A DNA stretch of 60,000 nucleotides, taken from Antedon mediterranea. Taxonomy: Eukaryota > Echinodermata > Crinoidea > Comatulida > Antedonidae. The notes under the pieces were generated by a model. That model made no database searches and was not told the origin of the DNA. It saw only the letters and a program-made list of their open reading frames with translations. The DNA lies in assembly GCF_964355755.1 (NCBI RefSeq), contig NC_092678.1:24658365-24718364 (forward strand). Reading direction: 5' to 3'. The translations under genes were made by a program, and so were the position numbers. Shown here piece after piece: positions 24,301 through 33,300 of the stretch (position 1 is the stretch's first letter; each line of letters begins with the position of its first letter).

Positions 24301-27300
24301 TTTCTCTTTTCCTGAAGAGAAAGTTTGAAGGACAAATTACGCCCAACAGAACAAAGTTCTCATCATTCCGACGAAAAATAAGAGAAAAACAGGAAACATG
24401 AAAGAAATGCAATGTTGACAGTTAAAACTCATATATTGTACTTTCATTGGAAAATTAAAACTTTATTTCTTGTGAAAGTTCACGACTTTAGTTTCATTTT
24501 ATAGTAAAACTTTGAACCACACAAAAAAACCTCCATCAAACTTTGATTTACTTTATTTGTTTTATTGCTTTGACTACTGTAATGTCAACAAGAATTTCAG
24601 AAATAATAGCCAAATAACATTTCTTTTATTTTTTTAATGTTGTGAACCACTATTGTTTAATTTATCGCTTGATAAAACTTTTAGCAAACAAAGCCATAAA
24701 GTTTGAGATATGACATGAAAAATGTTCACAGTCTGAATGGTTTGGTTTACTGTGTGTTTATACCAAGTTTAATTGCTATAAATATCACCTAATAACTTCA
24801 TCAAAATATTTCATTTAATGTTGAGGTTATTGTTTGAATGAAAAGTTTATTCTATAGAAAAAGAGGTAGACCAACTAAATAGATCCCTAGTAGAGATGGA
24901 TTAATGGAATAGATCCCTAGTAGAAATGGATTACTGGAATAGATCTCTAATAGAGGTGGATTAATGGAATATATCCCTAGTAGTAGAGGTGGGTTAATGG
25001 AATAGATCCCTAGTAGAGATGGATTATTGGAATAGATCCCTAGTAGAGATGGATTAATGGAATAGATCCCTAGTAGAGATGGATTAATGGAATAGATCCC
25101 TAGTAGAGGTGGATTAATGGAATAGATCCCTAGTAGAGATGGATTAATGAAATAGTTCACTAGTAAAGGTGGATTAATGGAATAGATCCCTAGTAGAGAT
25201 GGATTAATGGAATAGATCCCTAGTAGAGATGGATTAATGGAATAGATCCCTAGTAGAGATGGATTAATAGAATAGTGGTAGACTATTATATCCTAGCAAT
25301 GGTGTACTGTAGACTTAATTACAAATGAATACCCTGATAGTTCAGCTTTTCTCATGCCACATGATCACACAAGGGCATTATACGGAGATTAATAAAACTT
25401 GTTATTTTGTTGGCAAAGAAAATTCAGGGTGGCAAACCACAAAGTATATTGTTGTACCTTCATGTGTGTGCATTATTCCATTGAAAACAAACAGTTACTC
25501 TTCTTTCTATAAATCTAATTCTAGGTTAACATATCTGTAAGGTTAATTCTATCATGAGAACGTTTTACCAGTAATGGGTGTAACCACTAACTAATATCCA
25601 GGGGCGTATGAAAGATATTAAGATAGAGGGGTGCAAGCCTAGATGGATTTGGGATTACCTAGAGCTCTGAGACCAGCATGGGGTAACATCTCAGTGGAAT
25701 ATAACACTCATCTGTACTAACAATTCTGCCTAATCTTTTTCTTATTATTATTCATATGTTTTACCAATTTATGTGCTATATATATATATATTATTTTTGT
25801 AATATGATTTGACAATACAAGTTTAAGAATGTATTTACAGCCAACTTTGAATTGAATGTCTTTCAAAAAAATTATTTACAACTAAAAAAGATAATTTATA
25901 AAAGACAACCGGCTACTATGGCATTTTTTGGAAATCTACCAAATAAAAATGTCTCCTGAAGTTTCTTTTCTTGGTTAAAACATCAAACACATATTTAATG
26001 TTGCCAAATTTCTTAGAATTAGATCCCACAACATATATTTGTTTAGTAATAAATATACTACAACGAATGCCAACAACAAAAAAAGAAGAAGTTGAATAAC
26101 ACACTGACTTTGTGATTCTACAATGATTGTAAGCTACGTCCAAGTTTGTGAACTAAATGCTGAACTAATACTTACACATTTCCAAGTTCGTGGATATCGT
26201 AAATGCTGAACTAATACTTTAACATGCCCCAATTCGTGAACTTAGTAATTGCTGAACTAATACTTACACATGTCCAAGTTTGTGAGCTATGGTAAATGCT
26301 GAACTAATACTTAAACATGTCCAAGTTTGTGAACTTAGTAAATGCTGAACTAATACTTAAACATGTCCAAGTTCATGAACTATAGTAAATGCAGAACTAA
26401 TACTTACACATGTCCCAATTCGTGAGCTATGGTAAATGCTGAACTAAGTCCATTGTCTTCTACTATAGAGCAACTTCTCTCTGGATCACATACAGTGCCT
26501 AACTCAGCTAGACCTGTTATTGTCAATATACAAATAATTATTATATATATAATGATTAGAATTACTATATAAAATATATAGTTTTACTCTTTATGTTGCA
26601 GGAAATGACCCATAGATATTGTGTCATTGGTCATGGTCTTGACCGAAAATCCACCAAAAATGTTGTGGAATTCAGTGAGGAAGCACATCCCTATATGATG
26701 TAAACTACTATAGCTGCTTCCTATTATTGGCAAGCTAGTACATAGTCCAATTGATATACCGGTAAGAAGTTTTTACAGTACTTATAAACTTTCTTCTGCA
26801 AAAATAGACAGAGGAAAGCAATCAAATATTTGTAGGCAGTGGGAATAGTACCCTTTTCCCATTGCCTAACAAGATTAAAAAGTTACACACACTGGGTGTA
26901 ACACTAGCGTTTTATATTAAGTGTGCCCCAGTGTATGTAAACTGACTCCAGGCAATGTGAAACGGCTATAAGAATGCAGGAGCAGGTCCAATAAATTTCT
27001 CTAAATTTCTAATTTAAAAATGTTTTTACCAAGTGTTGCACAATCAGATGAAGAACGACAAATATCAAGCCTGAAAAAATAAAAAGATTAAAAATCAAAT
27101 AGAAAATAAATTAATAAAGAATATGAAACAGTTTATTAAAAATTAATGATATTTAAAACATAGTAATTATATTAAATATTCAGCTTACTGATAATAAATT
27201 AATTACATATTATAAGTTAACATTTTTATATTCACTAAAATTAAATTAAATGAAATAAAATAATTTAGTAATAATATATAAGCATAATATTTTTAAAGCA

Positions 27301-30300
27301 TCATAATATAAACAATTAAATATTTGTTTACACTATTTGAATACAATAAAATAGTTAGTTTTAATTACACATAACTTGAGTTATTAGTAAAATATTTTGA
27401 AAATTGGTGTCTTTTATTGAACAAAGTTAAATATCAATCTAAGTTCATTAACTTAAATTTAGATTATGTGATAACTTAACATCATTAATAAGAATATTTG
27501 TTATTCTGATTGGTAGCTAAGTATGAATTTAACATCATTAATAAAGGTAAAAATCACAATTTAAAGGGCAATTAATTGGCCATTAGATTCCCAAAGCCAG
27601 AATCATACATCATTAGCATCCATTTTTGGTTGGTATTGTAACAAAATATATTTTTAAAACTACAAAACATTTATAATTATTAAATATAAACAAATTATTA
27701 TCTCTATACAATTAGTACTGCAATCATTTATTAACATTAGTTGTTAAAGTTTATGTTCAATTTTAAAGAAGCAAATTATTAAATATTATTTAAAAATTTG
27801 TTAAAATACATCACATAAATTACATTCTAAACAGTAATTATTAGATTTTATATGATTATTGATTAAATATAAAACTTATATAACAAAGTGTCTCTTTTCT
27901 CTCCTATAATAATAGGAAGATTTTGCTTTTCGACGACCAACCTACGTTATATGGTAGGTGTCTGAGAACGCCAAATTAAACCATAAATTGATTGATTGAT
28001 CCGCCTCACACATTTATTTATGATATACAATATATTTTTTTCAATAACTTTTTTAAGCTTTCTCTCTGTAATGTTGACGTGTACATTATTTAAATACTAA
28101 ACACCCATCTTTACCCTTTCAGCCAGTATTTTTACACCTTACAATTTTGTAACTCCCTGGTGGAATCACTAACTTATATAGAACTCTCTGGTGCCATATC
28201 GGTGTAATAAATTGCATTTAATCTGTCAGCTGGAAGTTGACAGCTGGGGAAGGGGGGGGGGGGGGATGGGCAAGCTATTGATCAAATAAAGATTCTTAAT
28301 CTTTTAAAGTAAACCATTAAAATTATCTTAACTTGCCTTAAAGGAATTTCTTAAGAGTTCTTTAAAAGCAATCAAAACTACTACTGACTAGTGACTACAA
28401 TCCTGAAGCTTGATAATGCAAGGAAAAGTGATCAGTATTTTTATGGGTTAAATTCTGGATGGTGGCCAGGTTTGATAGCCTGCCTACTGCTGTTATTCAT
28501 TCATAATATAATTTGCTAATAGCAGACATAGGAAGGCAAACTAGTTACCTGCAGTTTAACATTAAATTGTAGTCTAAAGCTCTGTCTACACTATCAAACT
28601 TAATGTAACAAAAAAGTGTGATGATGTGCCCAAATATGGTGATGATATGCCCAGATATGGTAGTATGTGCATATATGGGAACATCACAGTTTTTTGTGAC
28701 ATAAAGTTTGATAGTGTAGACAGAGCTCCGGCTATACTATATTAATTATGACATTTTATCTAAATGTAGTCTAAGCTACATTATGACATTGGCAGTATTC
28801 TCATTTGACATTACGTACACCAAACATACATTATATACTACCGCAATTTTTCTTACATTTTTCTCACAACTGAAATCCGGGATAACTCTGAAGTTAACAG
28901 AGAAACAGAATGCAATTAATGTTCAGTATAAACAACATTTAAAAACTTAAGTCTTGTGTAAAACTGCACATGTCCTCTAAACCCCACACATCGTATCCAG
29001 GGAGTTGCTAACTGCTGGTCTGTACTTAGTATAAACTCAACTTTCATTTCAATTTTAATAGAATCTGACACTAAGATGGTCATCAAGAACCCTTAAGCAA
29101 TCGGCCAAATGTGACCTTTGACCTAGTATTATGGGATAATATTGCACCTTAGCAAAGAGGTTGACCTATGTGACTGATGTGTGTTGTGATATGATTGAAT
29201 GAAAAAGATCATCTTATGTGCAGTAGCCTGGGGGTTTGATGAAGCAGTGAGAGGTATCGTAGGTTCCTCGTGGGACTTAGTAGATTCAAACCATTATTTG
29301 GAACATATTACTTGAAATGTAAGCCTATTGATGCATGCTACCACATTATTCTAAGTAAAGACCATATCAAAAATGCTATCTGATATTAAATGAAGACATT
29401 ATAATGAAGAGAAAAACAAAAATTGAAAATCCTCCTAACCTCAAAATGAACTATTATTTGAAATGTAAGCCTATTGATGCCACATTATTCTAAGTAAAGA
29501 CCACATTAAAAATTCTATCCAATATGCAATAAATCAATCTTCCTTGTTATGTATATGTTTTGAAATTAAATTAACAAAAAAAATCATTCTTCAATTTTTT
29601 TTTAAGACCACATCAAAGTAAGGACTCCTGCGTGTAACCACAAAAATGAATAATGTCCTAACAAAGAATTCAGGCCGCATCTAAACGGTTAATTTTTTTT
29701 AAAGACAAATTTCAGGCTGGAATGAAACATGAATACAAAACAATTTGAACATTGTAGACAACATTTTTCTTTAAATTATAAAATGCGAAACATAAAAACT
29801 AAGAACATTTTACAGAACTGTCAAATGTTGGTTTGCTGTTAAAACAATAATGCTCAATAGTGACCCACTTAAATGTAGAATGAATATAAAATGGTGTGAT
29901 GGCAGCAGATGTCATATTGCCTTTTATGATTTATCCCCAGAGAGAAGTTAACTATTCCTCTAAAACAGGACTAGTAGTAGGTCAATCTGGAGAAAATAGA
30001 AATGAGAGAGAGAGTAAAAAGGGTAAGGAGAATGCAGTAATGGAAAAATAGAAATATTTAAAAGAAGGGATAATGTGTGTGAATGGGTGTTTAAATTTTA
30101 TGACCGATGAGGATTTATTCTAAACCTATGAATCTAGAGCAAATCCGAATGGGAGAGAGAGTAAAAAGCATAAGGAGAATACAGTTTGGAAATATTGAAA
30201 AGAATGGACAATGTGAAGAGGTGCTTAAATGCTATGATCAGCTATCAGGATTTATTCTAAACCTATTGAAAATGTTTCTAGGTCTAAATACATACCATAT

Positions 30301-33300
30301 ATTCAGAATTTAATTAAATCTAATGAAATACATGACATAAGAGTTTGTAATATTCTGTAATGATAGTGACATGATTGCCAATATCATGTGCTAATATGAA
30401 CTTTTTTAAATGCAAGTATTCACTAATATTGCTATGATGTAAAACACACTGAATGAAATATGACATTCAGTGATTAGGTTGTCTTAGATACTATAGCTGC
30501 GTATATTAACATATACAGTGTTATGACATCCCAGGTAAGCTGTCAGAGGTTATCAAAAGGTCACCAGTAGGAGTGGGATATACTTTTTAAAAAAAATGAA
30601 TTGATGATGAATGTAACCTTACTGAAGGAGTTATTTATGTGACTTATTGTAGATCCTCATAAAGTAAGTTATATAAGCGTTTGTATATAAGGATATAACA
30701 AAGCATCTTAAACTTAAATTACATACTACACATGCAAAGTACATAATATTATAGTTTGTATTATAAAACACAGCATAATAAATACACAAATATTGATTAT
30801 TGACATTGTAACAATTTTTACTGAAGCATTATTTTATTAGATCAAACGCAAATTATTTAAAACTTATAGTTAAATTATCAAATACAATAAAAGCATAAAA
30901 AATGACATTTAATACACGTACCTGCTTCGGTTAAAACATAAAGCATTTCTAGGTTAAATCCAGAAAGCAGGGAGGGTGGTACACTGGCTTCATGCGTAGG
31001 AAAATTCACGCATTTTCTCTACGAATTCTCCTACAATAATTTAAATAGAGATTGCCTACCTGCTAGCGAAGACTGACCTTGTCAAGAGAACCGCAGTGTC
31101 ATGGTTCGAGTCCACCTTAAGTTCTCGATTTTGCCATTCACAAAATTTGTTTAAGGTTGCCGGCGCATTTGATGAAACTGCTGGACCAAGCTGAGACAGA
31201 TAAAAAGGAGATAACATAAATGTCAGAGTCATGTAAAATGGTATGATATGATAATTATTAGTAAACAATTAATATATGTAAATATCTTTCATGTTTTGAA
31301 TAAATCTCAATACACAGTTTATTTTCTTGTTAGCCTTCCCGTTCACTGAAACTTGTGTTTCCCACCCAACAAAAGTGATCATTATTATTGATATATAACA
31401 TACAATATAGACACAGGTCTGTAATTCTGCCATACATTCATTTTGAAGGTTAGCCTGGGTATAGGTCAAATCATTAACAAATTTCCTGAGATGATATAAC
31501 TGCAAATGAGCCTAGTAATTAGTTTGTCTCCAATATTTCTTGGCAGTGGAACATTCCAGTAATCATTTGTCAATTAATTATAAAAAGAAATTTAAAATTA
31601 TTAATTCAAATCTTTTGTCTAACATAGAAGTGTACAAAGGTTATTTACTTTTAAAAGGAGAAGGCGAGCTTCTTTTCATCTTTTTTTAATCTCTCCCCGT
31701 TCGAACTTTTAGTGCAAAATCGATTATCTATATGTTTAGTATGTTAGTATACAAATAATGAATGTTTATTAGTGCAATGGTACAAATAATGGCACGAGGT
31801 GAATGATGAAAGGTTATATCAACGAGGCAAAAACATTCATTATTTGTTTTATATAACATCTAGACGTTTTTTTTTCGTACACAAAAATGTTTCAAAAAGT
31901 ACTATTTAACGATCGTTGAATAGTGCGTACTATTGCACGCCATGTGACCCACATTCGTCCAATCAAATGACAGGAATTTATATAGGTGTTATATAATGTG
32001 TTTTGTACAATGCACCACTTAAAAATAAGAAAGGGCGTCATTTAGGCCTACTATGCAAATAAACCACCCACATTTTAACCCTTCATTGAATTTGATTTAT
32101 CCCTTCTACAACAATGTGATCTGCAAGTTTTGTAAAATTTTGTTTTACGTATTTACAATGATCAAACCCCAGTCTCCCTCTTTTAAACATCTGAACTAAA
32201 TGTAAACTTAAATTTACCTTTATACCAATCCTACATCTAACCTTTTGACCCACCAACAACGAGATTAATGAATTATACTCCTATTAACAATATGTGACTA
32301 TCATTCCAAAATATATCTTAAATTATTGTAAATTACTGTTTGTATCTGTCTAACAGGAATCCAGTGTGTTAGTTTCCGATATCCAAATCCTTTGGATTTA
32401 GGAGCAATAAAATAGCTTCCTAAATAATTGCATTTTAACATTTTTTAGTTAATACTTGGCTTGATGTCACCTGTGAGTTTTAGTGACAAATTCTGTTCTA
32501 GCGGACGTTTCAAGTTTTAAAAAGTTTGACAAACGTGGTGTGTCAAAGGCATTCTGAGGGTGTTAACACTTTAAAAACATGGTGCGTCAAATGCATGAAG
32601 AGAGTGTTAACATTTTGAAGTTAAAAAAACAATGGCACTTACTCTCTCGTTTAGTAAAACTGTTAACTTTACAACCACCACATTTATATTGTTTCCGATT
32701 GTAGGATGACGAAAAACACGATTCACCTGTAAAACAAAAAGAAATCAATAAAGATTTTATTTTTTAAAAGTTGCAATTGATGGTTTATATGTGACATCAT
32801 AAAACTGCCAGGTACTGGGTTCATCAAATTATGCCAAAGTTGACTTGTGTAATCAGTAATTGCCAGTCATGCATATTGATCAAAAAGTTATAACAAAATG
32901 ATTACAAATTTGAATGACAAAAAATAGGATGTTAGTGGAAAACGGAGATAAACAATCTGTTTCATCGTAGGAAACCTTCACTCAGAAAACAAAAATGATT
33001 ATGTATCTCTCATCAGCACCGCAGGCAGCTACTTTTATACTTTTATCTATTAATAGCATAAATACAAGGCACGAGACTATGAACAAGATAAGATATAATT
33101 ATATTATGATAACGACATGTTTAATGTAACTTATCCTTAAATTATGCCAATTATAAGTTTAAGTAAAACTTTAAAAAAAAATAGAAAAAGTGAGTGAATT
33201 TTTATTTTAAGAGCTGCATGATCAACCAAGTGGAGCAAGTTGAGATGGGGTTACAAACTTATTTTGATGATCAAACTTGTAGATACTAATAATGATGTTA

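Noticed and set aside
24852-25160. 102-codon ORF of repeated [10 protein letters not shown]
   Set aside because: Product of a 30-bp minisatellite in an intron; no start context or splice support.
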